Below are positions 9,057-16,559 of a stretch of 64,000 bases of DNA, in pieces (the first letter of the stretch is position 1; the number at the start of each line of letters is the position of its first letter). The notes below the pieces were generated by a model, which worked only from the letters and a program-made list of their open reading frames with translations, was not told the origin of the DNA and did not search any database. The stretch is from a virus. Both the position numbers and the translations under genes were made by a program. The DNA lies in IMG/VR virus record IMGVR_UViG_3300032087_006376, positions 1 to 64,000 of that record; one strand, 5' to 3'.

Positions 9057-9642
9057 ATTTTTGTTTTATTGTTTTTGATATTTTATTTAAAGCTGAATTA
9101 TGTATATTTATGCAGCCTTGTATGCTTAAATTCATTTGTTGGCTAACTTTTCTCCACGGAGTAAGTTTCCTATTTCCTTTATATCTAAGCTTAAAAATTT
9201 TTTTAATTCTTTTGTCTTTTTCTTTTTCTATTTCTTCGCTGAAAGAGCTTAGTATTTCTTCTTCTCTTTTTGTGGGCGATTCTATGAAAACTATTTTTTC
9301 TTTTTCGCTATTAAAAGTGCTATCTTCTATTTCTATGAATTTATTGTTTTTTTTATTTTTATTAGAAGCGTTTAAACATTTCCATTTAGCTTCATTGCCT
9401 AGGAATGTTGAAAACTTAGCGCCTTTTTCTTCGTTGTATTTTAATGCGGAATTGTAAATTGTTAAATCTTTATCATTTATGATGTCTTGCTTTAAAGCGT
9501 TGCCGTAAGTGTTACGCATATAAGAGTTAACAATGTCTAAATATATTCCAGAATGTCTGGAGATAAGCTCTTCTAAGCTGTTTTCTGTTTCAATATTGTT
9601 TTTAATATTATTTATTAATTCTATATCACTTAAATTCTCCAT
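9040..9642 (-). CDS. Phage RNA polymerase sigma factor (late, gp55-like)
   Basis: 200 aa from the ATG at 9642 (a farther in-frame ATG at 9678 would add 12 residues and overlap the kinase gene more). An SD-like GGATGG precedes the chosen start. The region-2 signature is clear around residues 69-92: YNEEKGAKFSTFLGNEAKWK, matching the sigma70-family 2.2-2.4 helix. The C-terminal LTPWRKVSQQMNLSIQG reads like a helix-turn-helix (region 4). Size and organisation resemble T4 gp55, the late sigma. It is the obvious candidate to read the AGTGTAA-type motifs. Assignment to gp55 specifically is inference. Confidence 0.75.
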   Translation of the reverse strand: MENLSDIELINNIKNNIETENSLEELISRHSGIYLDIVNSYMRNTYGNALKQDIINDKDLTIYNSALKYNEEKGAKFSTFLGNEAKWKCLNASNKNKKNNKFIEIEDSTFNSEKEKIVFIESPTKREEEILSSFSEEIEKEKDKRIKKIFKLRYKGNRKLTPWRKVSQQMNLSIQGCINIHNSALNKISKTIKQKYETIT

Positions 9643-10255
9643 ATAGTGACCATCCGTTTTCTTTGAACAGCTTGGCAATATGGTTGTGGCAAGTTTGCTT
9701 TTCGTCGTTGAAATCTTTCCATTTTATCTTAAAATCGGCCATGTTTTTAACTATTGGGTCATTAGCTTTTTCTTCGAAATTAGCTGGTTTGTTGTTTATT
9801 CTATGAATGTGAATAACGTACCCGCCCATTTTTTTGATCCATTTAGCTTCATTTTCATACCTGACATCAGGTATCAGAACTATTATCTTATTTTCTACGG
9901 AATTTTCTATTCTTTTGGAAACTTTTTTTATCCAGAAATCTTTGTCTATTTTATTTCTGCAAACATCAGTTGCATACGAAACTAACAACGGTCTTATTAT
10001 TTCTTTTTCTTTTTTATTTTCAGTAAAAGAAGATATATTTAAATTTTCTTTAGTGAAGTTGTCAAGATCTTTTTTCACGGCAGACGCAAAAGACACAGTA
10101 GACACGGGATATTGGTGTTTTTTTAGTTTTAGAGATAAGTATTTAGCGAAAGTGTCTTTACCACACCTAGCTAGACCAGATATTCCGAAAATTAAAGGTA
10201 TCTCTTTGTAAACTATTTTGGTTCTTCTTTGTGTTTTTAAAATATGAGTAATCAT
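9626..10255 (-). CDS. Deoxynucleoside monophosphate kinase
   Basis: 209 aa P-loop kinase related to T4 gp1. Walker A is GLARCGKDT (residues 27-35), the adenylate-kinase-like lid region follows, and PDVRYENEAKWIKKMGG is the conserved T4-type dNMP-kinase motif. Phosphorylates dNMPs to dNDPs for phage DNA synthesis. The 3' end overlaps the sigma factor start by 17 bp. The start has a good Shine-Dalgarno (AGGAAACC) just downstream of a 7-bp hairpin. Confidence 0.85.
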   Translation of the reverse strand: MITHILKTQRRTKIVYKEIPLIFGISGLARCGKDTFAKYLSLKLKKHQYPVSTVSFASAVKKDLDNFTKENLNISSFTENKKEKEIIRPLLVSYATDVCRNKIDKDFWIKKVSKRIENSVENKIIVLIPDVRYENEAKWIKKMGGYVIHIHRINNKPANFEEKANDPIVKNMADFKIKWKDFNDEKQTCHNHIAKLFKENGWSLYGEFK

Positions 10256-10267
10256 AGGTTTCCTAAG

Positions 10268-10288
10268 ACCTTAAGTATATGTTAAGGT
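10268..10288 (-). promoter_or_regulatory. Hairpin in the leader of the dNMP kinase operon
   Basis: Perfect 7-bp inverted repeat ACCTTAA / TTAAGGT with a 7-nt loop lies directly upstream of the ribosome-binding site of the gene starting at 10255 on the - strand. No U-run follows, so it is not a terminator. A role in translation or mRNA stability is inference. Confidence 0.45.
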
Positions 10289-10300
10289 TTACCTGTGGCA

Positions 10301-10329
10301 TTTTTAAGGTTGCTTATGTAATCTGTCAA
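10301..10329 (-). promoter_or_regulatory. Candidate sigma70-like promoter for the - strand operon
   Basis: On the - strand TTGACA (10329-10324), a 17-bp spacer, then TAAAAA (10306-10301). The -35 is perfect and the -10 is 4/6. It would drive kinase, sigma factor, glycosyltransferase and hsp20. Confidence 0.4.
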
Positions 10330-10344
10330 AGTATCTTAAAGTAA

Positions 10345-10373
10345 TTAATATCTTCGTTGCACTCAGATATTAA
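10345..10373 (-). other. 9-bp hairpin at the 3' end of the 10370-10675 gene
   Basis: TTAATATCT / AGATATTAA, 9 perfect base pairs around an 11-nt loop, overlapping the stop codon. No T-tract follows on the - strand, so it is more likely an mRNA 3'-end or processing structure than a terminator. Confidence 0.4.
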
Positions 10374-10675
10374 GTGCCTTTTTTGCCTGTGTCAAGCAAA
10401 AAATCACTTATGTTTGACATTTCTTTAGCAAGAGAAAAAAGACCTATATCTCCAAGCACCTCTGAAAAAGAGAAAACTTCGCAGCTATCAGTGTTTTCTT
10501 TGATTTTAGTGACAACCACAGCCATCGAAACATTAGTTTCATTTCCATGTTTCTTTAGTATTTTTTTGACACCTATCGACGCTGCTTCATTTATGTTTTC
10601 TGCTAATACCACAGTTTCATGGTTCGCCAAACCTACTAAATAAAAAAAATCTTGACTTTCTATGTCTCTAAACAT
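10370..10675 (-). CDS. Conserved phage protein, unknown function (101 aa)
   Basis: Starts MFRDIESQDFFYLVGLAN. Predicted alternating beta/alpha with a central KKILKKHGNETNVSMAVVV segment and a C-terminal FSFSEVLGDIGLFSLAKEM helix. No cysteine motif, signal or membrane span. First gene of the - strand block; its start faces the + strand glycan cluster, with 21 bp between the two start codons. Confidence 0.6.
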   Translation of the reverse strand: MFRDIESQDFFYLVGLANHETVVLAENINEAASIGVKKILKKHGNETNVSMAVVVTKIKENTDSCEVFSFSEVLGDIGLFSLAKEMSNISDFLLDTGKKGT

Positions 10676-10696
10676 AAAATATATTTAACAGTTTTT

Positions 10697-11566
10697 ATGT
10701 ATTGTGTCAATAAAAAAATATTATGGCTTGCAGATAATGAGTTAGAAAATGCTCCGGGCGGTGCTCAAAGAAGCGATAAAATCCTAATAGACAAAGGCAA
10801 GCTTTTAGGTTTGAATATTTTAAAACTTAATTGGCAAACCTTAAAAGATCCTAAAAGAATTTTTGATTTCGATGTTGTAATATCTTCAAATTTAGCAAGG
10901 ATAAATCATTTTTATCCCGGTACCGTAGACGAATTAAGTGTCCACCCATTTCATGTCAGGTTGGAGCACGACGCTAACGGCTATTTATCACAAGAACAAA
11001 TGATCAAGTTATTTGATAACTGCAAGAAAACATTTTTTCTTTCTGATTATCATCTTAAATTTTTCAAAGAAACTTTTGGGGATATTTTCAAAAATACAGA
11101 AATAGTAGCAGACCCCATAGATATTTCTAAGTTTTATAACTACAACAATGATAGAGAAGATAAAATACTATATTCTGGATATATGCACAAAGGCAAAGGA
11201 TCTGATTTATTTTTTGAGTACGTTTTGCAAAATCCAGATAAAGAGTTTGTAGTTTCTGGATGGTCCTCTGATCGCATATATATGATATTATGCAAGAATA
11301 TTCCAAACATAGAATTTTTAGGGCAAGTAGAATACGAAGACATGCCAAAAATCTACAATAAATATAATACAATGTTTTATAATCCTTTAGTTAAAGAACC
11401 ATTTTGTAGATCTGTCGCTGAAGCTGTTCTTTGCGGCACGAAAATACTCGGAAACGAACAATCTCACAAACAGATAGGATGTCTTAGCGAAATTGCTAAA
11501 TTTGGAATGGAAGAATTTAAAAGACAGTGTAATGAAGCACCATCAATCTTCTGGAGTAAAATATGA
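10697..11566 (+). CDS. GT4-like glycosyltransferase
   Basis: 289 aa from the ATG at 10697; an upstream in-frame start at 10652 would lie inside the divergent gene and is unlikely. GGAQRSDKIL occupies the N-terminal GT4 donor-loop position (G-G-A/x-x-R), KILYSGYMHKGKGSDLF marks the second Rossmann domain, and KEPFCRSVAEAVLCGTKIL is the E-x7-E donor region. First gene of the 11.7-kb + strand glycan cluster; its stop overlaps the next ATG. Sugar specificity unknown. Confidence 0.75.
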   Translation: MYCVNKKILWLADNELENAPGGAQRSDKILIDKGKLLGLNILKLNWQTLKDPKRIFDFDVVISSNLARINHFYPGTVDELSVHPFHVRLEHDANGYLSQEQMIKLFDNCKKTFFLSDYHLKFFKETFGDIFKNTEIVADPIDISKFYNYNNDREDKILYSGYMHKGKGSDLFFEYVLQNPDKEFVVSGWSSDRIYMILCKNIPNIEFLGQVEYEDMPKIYNKYNTMFYNPLVKEPFCRSVAEAVLCGTKILGNEQSHKQIGCLSEIAKFGMEEFKRQCNEAPSIFWSKI

Positions 11567-12267
11567 AAAATCCATTTGAATATTTCGATAAAATATATTG
11601 CGTCAATCTAAAAGAAAGAACTGATAGATGGAAAGAATGTTTAGATAATTTTGAAAAATTCGGCATCAAGAATTGCACTCGTTTAGATGCTGTAAAAATA
11701 AATGCGGACATTCACCCGAAAAGAAAAGGACAAATAGGCTGCTCTCTATCTTATGCTATGTGTATAAACAAAGCGATAAATGAAAATTTAAAAAATGTTC
11801 TTATTTTAGAAGATGATTTTGAGTTTGCATTACAGAAAGAAGACTTACATAAAAGAATCAACGCAACCATAAAAGAGCTACCAGATAATTGGGATTCATT
11901 ATATTTCGGTGGAACAATAGGAAATTTTTACGGAAAAGAACCTATAGAAAAATATTCACCTAATCTTTTTAAATTAAATTGCGCTCATACAACTCATTCT
12001 ATCGCATTCTCTTACCAAGGCCTTAGAAAGATAGTTAAATTATTCGACAATAATTTAGAATGGCATCAAAAATTAATAGAAAATTATGAGTGCATAGATG
12101 TGTTTTTAGCCAAAGAATTTTTACCAAATAGTAATTCTTTTATTTCTTCAGATTTATTATGCTACCAAAGAGTCAGTCAATCTGACATAGAAAATACAAC
12201 TTACGATTACTCGCACTGGATGAATCATAATTTCAACCAATACAAATCAAAAATTTTAAATGAATAA
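11563..12267 (+). CDS. GT25-family glycosyltransferase (LOS-type)
   Basis: 234 aa. DKIYCVNLKERTDRWKECL at the N terminus, then GQIGCSLSYAMCINKAI and VLILEDDFEF with the acidic EDD motif near residue 85. These are the hallmark blocks of GT25 lipooligosaccharide beta-1,4-galactosyltransferase-like enzymes. HTTHSIAFSYQGLRKI is the conserved C-terminal block. Overlaps both neighbours by a few bases, so it is translationally coupled within the cluster. Confidence 0.85.
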   Translation: MKNPFEYFDKIYCVNLKERTDRWKECLDNFEKFGIKNCTRLDAVKINADIHPKRKGQIGCSLSYAMCINKAINENLKNVLILEDDFEFALQKEDLHKRINATIKELPDNWDSLYFGGTIGNFYGKEPIEKYSPNLFKLNCAHTTHSIAFSYQGLRKIVKLFDNNLEWHQKLIENYECIDVFLAKEFLPNSNSFISSDLLCYQRVSQSDIENTTYDYSHWMNHNFNQYKSKILNE

Positions 12268-13051
12268 AAACTTTATTTCATTTAATATAATGGGAGGGTT
12301 AGGGAATATACTTTTCCCAGCTGCAGCCGCATATTCATATTCAATTGATAACAATTGCGATTTTAAAACTAATAACGGCCACTCTGGATATTTACATACA
12401 CACCCTAAACATTATCTAGATTCAATATTTAAAAATTTTGAAACACTATCTCAAATACCATCTGTTGTAGTACATGAAGAAAAGTCTTTTACTTTTAATG
12501 AAATACCAACATATGAAGGACTAAATGTTTTTTTATCTGGATACTATCAATCAGAAAAATATTTTTCAAAAAACAGAAACAAAGTAAATTCTTTAATTCT
12601 TTCTGATTCTGAGAGGTTTGAATTAGCTAATAATAAATTCAATTCTTTTTTCAACCACGAAGACATGGTTGTTTCATTGCATGTCAGGCGAGGTAGTTAT
12701 TTAAATCTGAAAGATCATCACACCAACCTAGACTTAGATTATTACGAAAAAGCTTTAAGTCTAATAAATCACACAAAAGTTTTAGTTTTTAGTGACGATA
12801 TAGAATACTGTAGAAAAAACTTTATTGACAAAAAATATTTTTTCCATTACAGTGAAGATGATTTACTGGATCTGTATTTAATGTCTTTATGCCATAATAA
12901 CATAATAGCTAATAGCACGTATAGCTGGTGGGGCGCTTGGCTAAATAAAAATAAAAACAAAAAAATAATAGCTCCCGAAAGATGGTTTGGCCCATCTAAT
13001 TCTCATTTCGACACTAAAGATTTAATCCCAGAAAGCTGGATAAAAATATGA
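12260..13051 (+). CDS. GT11-family fucosyltransferase (alpha-1,2-type)
   Basis: 263 aa. GGLGNILFPAAAAYSYS is the N-terminal GT11 motif, VVSLHVRRGSY is the HxRRGD/S-Y motif that binds GDP-fucose (near residue 139), and NSTYSWWGAWLN is the C-terminal signature. It uses a GDP-6-deoxyhexose donor, which fits gmd and the fcl-like gene downstream. It lies directly before a GT10-like gene. Confidence 0.87.
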   Translation: MNKNFISFNIMGGLGNILFPAAAAYSYSIDNNCDFKTNNGHSGYLHTHPKHYLDSIFKNFETLSQIPSVVVHEEKSFTFNEIPTYEGLNVFLSGYYQSEKYFSKNRNKVNSLILSDSERFELANNKFNSFFNHEDMVVSLHVRRGSYLNLKDHHTNLDLDYYEKALSLINHTKVLVFSDDIEYCRKNFIDKKYFFHYSEDDLLDLYLMSLCHNNIIANSTYSWWGAWLNKNKNKKIIAPERWFGPSNSHFDTKDLIPESWIKI

Positions 13052-13854
13052 AAAAAATTTTTCTTCAAGATACATGCTTTTCGCATTGCATATACAGCAA
13101 CAACCCGCTTCCCCCGATACAATTTAGCGAAGATATTGAATGGGATAGATCGAAAAATTTTACCGAAGACGATTTTGTTGTTTATACCGACAGAAACATA
13201 CCTTTTGCTAGAGACAATAAAAACAAAAATATAGCTTGGCTAATAGAGCCTGAATTTCTTCAACCAGAAATGTACAGGTATGTAAAAGAAAATTATTTTA
13301 AATTTAATAAAATATTTACTAGCGACAAGAATTTACTTTCATTAGAAAACTCCATACTTATACCCTATGGCGGATGTTGGGTCGCTAAAGAAGAACATTT
13401 AATTTATCCTAAAAATAAACTTGTTTCAATTATAGCTTCTGGAAAAAAAGAACTTCCCGGCCATAGATTAAGACATGAAATAATACATAACCTTAAAGAT
13501 TCAATTTCAGTTTTTGGAAATGGATATAATCCAATCAAAAATAAAATACAAGGACTTAAAGATTACATGTTTCATATTGTTGTGGAAAACGTTAAAAAAG
13601 ATTTTTGGTTCACAGAGAAACTTATCGATTGTTTAGTTACAGGCTGTATTCCTATTTATTACGGATGCCCATCAATTCATGAGTTTTTTAACCCAGAAGG
13701 CTTTATTACTTTCAACACCTTACATGAACTAAAATTAAACATAGATAAGTTAAACTCAAATCTATACAATTCAAAAAAAGACGCTATAGAAGAAAATTTT
13801 GCCAAAGCAAAACAATACCTGTTAGCCGAAAAATCAGTAAGCAAATATTTTTAA
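13048..13854 (+). CDS. GT10-family fucosyltransferase (alpha-1,3/4-type)
   Basis: 268 aa. The diagnostic C-terminal donor-binding block is present: HIVVENVKKDFWFTEKLIDC followed by LVTGCIPIYYG and EFFNPEGFI, corresponding to the F-x-x-x-x-E-N ... Y-x-T-E-K-l region of alpha-1,3-fucosyltransferases. The N-terminal acceptor half is divergent. With the GT11 gene it gives two GDP-sugar-dependent transferases side by side. Confidence 0.82.
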   Translation: MKKIFLQDTCFSHCIYSNNPLPPIQFSEDIEWDRSKNFTEDDFVVYTDRNIPFARDNKNKNIAWLIEPEFLQPEMYRYVKENYFKFNKIFTSDKNLLSLENSILIPYGGCWVAKEEHLIYPKNKLVSIIASGKKELPGHRLRHEIIHNLKDSISVFGNGYNPIKNKIQGLKDYMFHIVVENVKKDFWFTEKLIDCLVTGCIPIYYGCPSIHEFFNPEGFITFNTLHELKLNIDKLNSNLYNSKKDAIEENFAKAKQYLLAEKSVSKYF

Positions 13855-13855
13855 T

Positions 13856-14602
13856 ATGAAACTTTCTTACAATGATATAATCAATAAACACAAAAACAAG
13901 ATCGGACTTTGCGTTGGATTAGGCCCCAGCTTGAGACTTTATGATAAAGAAGTTGTTAATTGTGCGAAAAACAAAAATGATTATTGTTGTTTTTCTGTCA
14001 ATACTTTTCATAGAATGATTGACTTACAAGCTGACTACAGAGTTTTAGCAAACAGCGTTATTACAATTGATAGACTATATAAAGAATATAATGAAAAACC
14101 TGAAACCGCATTGTTAACAGCTGATACCGTAGATACAACCGATAAAAGACTTGTAGAAAAAATACTTAAAATAGATTATTTACAATACGATCAGAGACAC
14201 TTTAACCATAAAACTTGTCAAGAATTATACGGATGTTCTGAAAAAAGAAAATGTTGCGAACATATAGATCCAAACAGATTAACGATTCAAGAAGAATTAG
14301 CTAAGTACACAAATTCTGAATTCATATACGGAACCGGATCTACTGTTTCTCTTCATATGTTAGCTTTTTGTATTTTATCAGGCTGCAAAGAAATTTATAT
14401 ATTTGGAATTGATTTGGACTACTCAAAAGGATATTACGACGGCATAACGATTAACCACGATTCCTTTAATCCGTATTTAGAAGAAATAGTAGAAGATTTT
14501 AAAATAATTAATATGGCTGCTAAAAAAATAGGGGTGAACATTTATTCATGCACCCCAGAATCAAAAATAAACAAATACGTAGAATTTAAACCTTTTGTTT
14601 AA
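13856..14602 (+). CDS. GT42-like / DUF115-like protein, candidate sialyltransferase
   Basis: 248 aa. GLCVGLGPSLRLYDKEV near the N terminus and YGTGSTVSLHMLAFCILSGC followed by KEIYIFGIDL near residue 180 match the layout of Campylobacter CST-type sialyltransferases and of DUF115/MptE-like proteins. A Cys-rich insert (CQELYGCSEKRKCCEH, ~120-140) is unusual and could bind a metal. Placement directly before neuA and neuB supports use of CMP-sialic acid. DUF115 function other than glycosyl transfer remains possible. Confidence 0.6.
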   Translation: MKLSYNDIINKHKNKIGLCVGLGPSLRLYDKEVVNCAKNKNDYCCFSVNTFHRMIDLQADYRVLANSVITIDRLYKEYNEKPETALLTADTVDTTDKRLVEKILKIDYLQYDQRHFNHKTCQELYGCSEKRKCCEHIDPNRLTIQEELAKYTNSEFIYGTGSTVSLHMLAFCILSGCKEIYIFGIDLDYSKGYYDGITINHDSFNPYLEEIVEDFKIINMAAKKIGVNIYSCTPESKINKYVEFKPFV

Positions 14603-14603
14603 A

Positions 14604-15284
14604 ATGAAAACTATCTGTATAATACCGGCAAGAGGAGGAAGTAAAGGCATACCTAAAAAAAATATAATAGATTTTAATGGACAACCTCTAATAAGTTATT
14701 CAATTAATCAAGCGTTGGCATGTGACAGCATATCTTCAGTTTATGTTACATCTGATTGCGAAAACATTTTGGAAGTATCTCAAAATTATGGAGCAAAAAC
14801 AATACTTAGACCCCCAGAAATATCTTCAGACATCTCTTCTAGCGAAGAAGCTTTAATTCATGCAATTTTAAAAGTAAAAGAAAATTTTGACTCTGTAGTT
14901 TTTTTACAAGCTACATCTCCGATTAGAACCCCAGATGACATAGAAAAAGGTCTTAGATGTTTTCATGATAAGAAATTAGACTCTATTTTTTCTGTCTGTA
15001 AAACAGAAAATTGCTTCATTTGGCAAGAAAAACCAGAAGGCATAAAAAGCATAAATTATGACTATAAACACAGAAAAATGAGGCAGGAACTAACAAGCCA
15101 ATACACAGAAAACGGGTCAATTTATATTTTTGAGAAATCTGGATTTTTAAAAAAACAGAATAGAATCTTCGGTAAAAAAAGCTTTTTTGTTTTAGAAAAA
15201 TGGAAAGCTTTCGAAATAGACAGCTATGAAGATTTAGAAGTTTGTGAAATAATGTATAAATTAAAAATAAAGCCTCACAGCTGA
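14604..15284 (+). CDS. neuA: CMP-N-acylneuraminate cytidylyltransferase
   Basis: 226 aa from the ATG at 14604. N-terminal IIPARGGSKGIPKKNI is the nucleotidyltransferase signature (P-loop-like CTP site); VVFLQATSPIRTPDDIEKG and the C-terminal WKAFEIDSYEDLEVCE are conserved in NeuA/LegF/PseF enzymes. Activates a nonulosonic acid to its CMP form. Whether the sugar is Neu5Ac, legionaminate or pseudaminate is not resolved. Paired with neuB 130 bp downstream. Confidence 0.9.
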   Translation: MKTICIIPARGGSKGIPKKNIIDFNGQPLISYSINQALACDSISSVYVTSDCENILEVSQNYGAKTILRPPEISSDISSSEEALIHAILKVKENFDSVVFLQATSPIRTPDDIEKGLRCFHDKKLDSIFSVCKTENCFIWQEKPEGIKSINYDYKHRKMRQELTSQYTENGSIYIFEKSGFLKKQNRIFGKKSFFVLEKWKAFEIDSYEDLEVCEIMYKLKIKPHS

Positions 15285-15413
15285 GCAATCGATTTTTTGC
15301 AAATCAACTTGAAATTCAAGAAAAATAAAATACAATTATTTGTTTATTATATAGACGGCATATGTGATATAAATAAAGAATATTTATGCCATTAAAAACA
15401 GTTAAGATAATTC
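15285..15413 (+). promoter_or_regulatory. Intergenic leader of neuB with TATAAATA promoter motif
   Basis: The only sizeable gap inside the glycan cluster. It contains GTGATATAAATAAAG (15364-15378), which includes the exact T4 late octamer TATAAATA at 15368-15375, 10 bp before an ATG at 15386. That ATG opens a 20-codon frame running into neuB and is probably spurious. A near-palindrome CTTGAAATTCAAG lies at 15308-15320. This likely gives neuB and the following genes their own transcript. Confidence 0.55.
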
Positions 15414-16226
15414 ATGCATATTATAGCAGAAATCGGAATAAACCATAACGGAGATATTAATTTAGCAAAAAAATTAATAGATATTTCTTCTGTTGCAGGT
15501 TGTAAGTATGTTAAGTTTCAAAAGCGAACCCCTGAGTTATGTGTGCCAGAGGATCAAAAAAATAAAATTAGAGAGACACCTTGGGGTAAAATTTCATATA
15601 TAGAATATAAAAATAAAATTGAGTTTGGAAAAAAAGAGTATGATGAAATAGATAGTTATTGCAAAGAGAAAGGAATCAAATGGTTTGCCAGTGTGTGGGA
15701 TAAACCTTCTGCAGAATTTATTTCTAATTACACAAACATCTCTAAAATACCATCTGCTCTTATCACAAATATAGAATTATGTAAATACACAAGAAGTAAA
15801 TTTGAAACTTTTTTAGTTTCTACTGGCATGAGCACTGAGAGCCAGATAGAAAATGCTGTTAACCAAAGCAATCCTGATGTTATTTTTCACACAAACTCGA
15901 CTTATCCGTGCCCAGTAAAGGATTTAAACCTTAATTATATAAAACATTTGAAAAATAAATATCCTGATAAATCTATAGGTTACAGCGGTCATGAATACGG
16001 TCTTGTACCTACATTTGTAGCGGTGTCGCTGGGTTGTGAATGGGTAGAGCGTCATGTTACTATGGATCGAACCTTATGGGGTTCTGATCACATGTCTTCC
16101 CTCGAACCCGGTGGTTTAATTAAAATGTGTAAAGGCATAAATGATGTAGAGTTATCTCTCGGATCAAGTAAAGAGCGGATTATTACCGAAGGAGAATATA
16201 ATAAACTTAAAAGCTTAAGAGGCTAA
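15414..16226 (+). CDS. neuB: N-acylneuraminate synthase, short form without SAF domain
   Basis: 270 aa. IIAEIGINHNGDINLAKKL at the N terminus, VKFQKRTPE, TGMSTESQIENAV, HTNSTYPCPVKDLNLNYI and GYSGHEYGLVPT are the NeuB TIM-barrel blocks; VERHVTMDRTLWGSDHMSSL is the catalytic C-terminal part. Condenses PEP with an N-acyl hexosamine. It stops ~70 residues short of typical NeuB (~340-350 aa): the SAF/antifreeze-like domain is missing. That domain normally closes the active site of the partner subunit, so activity may depend on another protein. Confidence 0.9.
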   Translation: MHIIAEIGINHNGDINLAKKLIDISSVAGCKYVKFQKRTPELCVPEDQKNKIRETPWGKISYIEYKNKIEFGKKEYDEIDSYCKEKGIKWFASVWDKPSAEFISNYTNISKIPSALITNIELCKYTRSKFETFLVSTGMSTESQIENAVNQSNPDVIFHTNSTYPCPVKDLNLNYIKHLKNKYPDKSIGYSGHEYGLVPTFVAVSLGCEWVERHVTMDRTLWGSDHMSSLEPGGLIKMCKGINDVELSLGSSKERIITEGEYNKLKSLRG

Positions 16227-16227
16227 T

Positions 16228-16551
16228 ATGATTATATTTGTAGATATTGATAATACTATATTTAAAACAAATGGGTTAAACTATGAAAACAGTATGCCTA
16301 TGTTAGAAAGAATTAATATTATTAATAATCTTTATGATAGCGGTCATACTATAATTTACTGGACAGCTAGAGGGACCGAATCAGGCAAAAATTGGATTGA
16401 TATAACTAAAAAGCAATTTATTAAATTTAATGTTAAGCATCATGAATTAAGATTTGGCAAACCTGTGTACGATATGTTTATCGACGATAAAAATTTTAAT
16501 TCAGAAGATTTTTTCAATGGAAAGCATAAAGCAATTAATCCAAAAATTTAG
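16228..16551 (+). CDS. HAD-superfamily sugar phosphatase-like protein
   Basis: 107 aa minimal HAD fold. FVDIDNTI is motif I (nucleophile and acid/base Asp separated by one residue), TIIYWTARGT is motif II, and GKPVYDMFIDDKN carries the motif IV Asp pair. No cap domain, as in small capsule-associated phosphatases. Next to neuB it could remove the phosphate from a nonulosonate-9-phosphate or its precursor; this is inference from position. Confidence 0.75.
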   Translation: MIIFVDIDNTIFKTNGLNYENSMPMLERINIINNLYDSGHTIIYWTARGTESGKNWIDITKKQFIKFNVKHHELRFGKPVYDMFIDDKNFNSEDFFNGKHKAINPKI

Positions 16552-16559
16552 AAAATAAA

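Noticed and set aside
9643-9678. Longer sigma factor start at 9678 (12 extra residues)
   Set aside because: It would increase overlap with the kinase gene and lacks a better ribosome-binding site; the ATG at 9642 has GGATGG upstream.
10374-10643. 89-aa + strand frame opposite the 10370-10675 gene
   Set aside because: Shadow of the - strand gene, which has better coding character, start spacing and context.
15308-15320. Near-palindrome CTTGAAATTCAAG in the neuB leader
   Set aside because: Only 6-bp arms around one base, A+T-rich, and not repeated elsewhere; not enough to call an operator.
15386-15448. 20-codon frame from the ATG at 15386 running into neuB
   Set aside because: Short, out of frame with neuB and without recognisable features; the ATG follows the TATAAATA motif by chance or as an untranslated start region.
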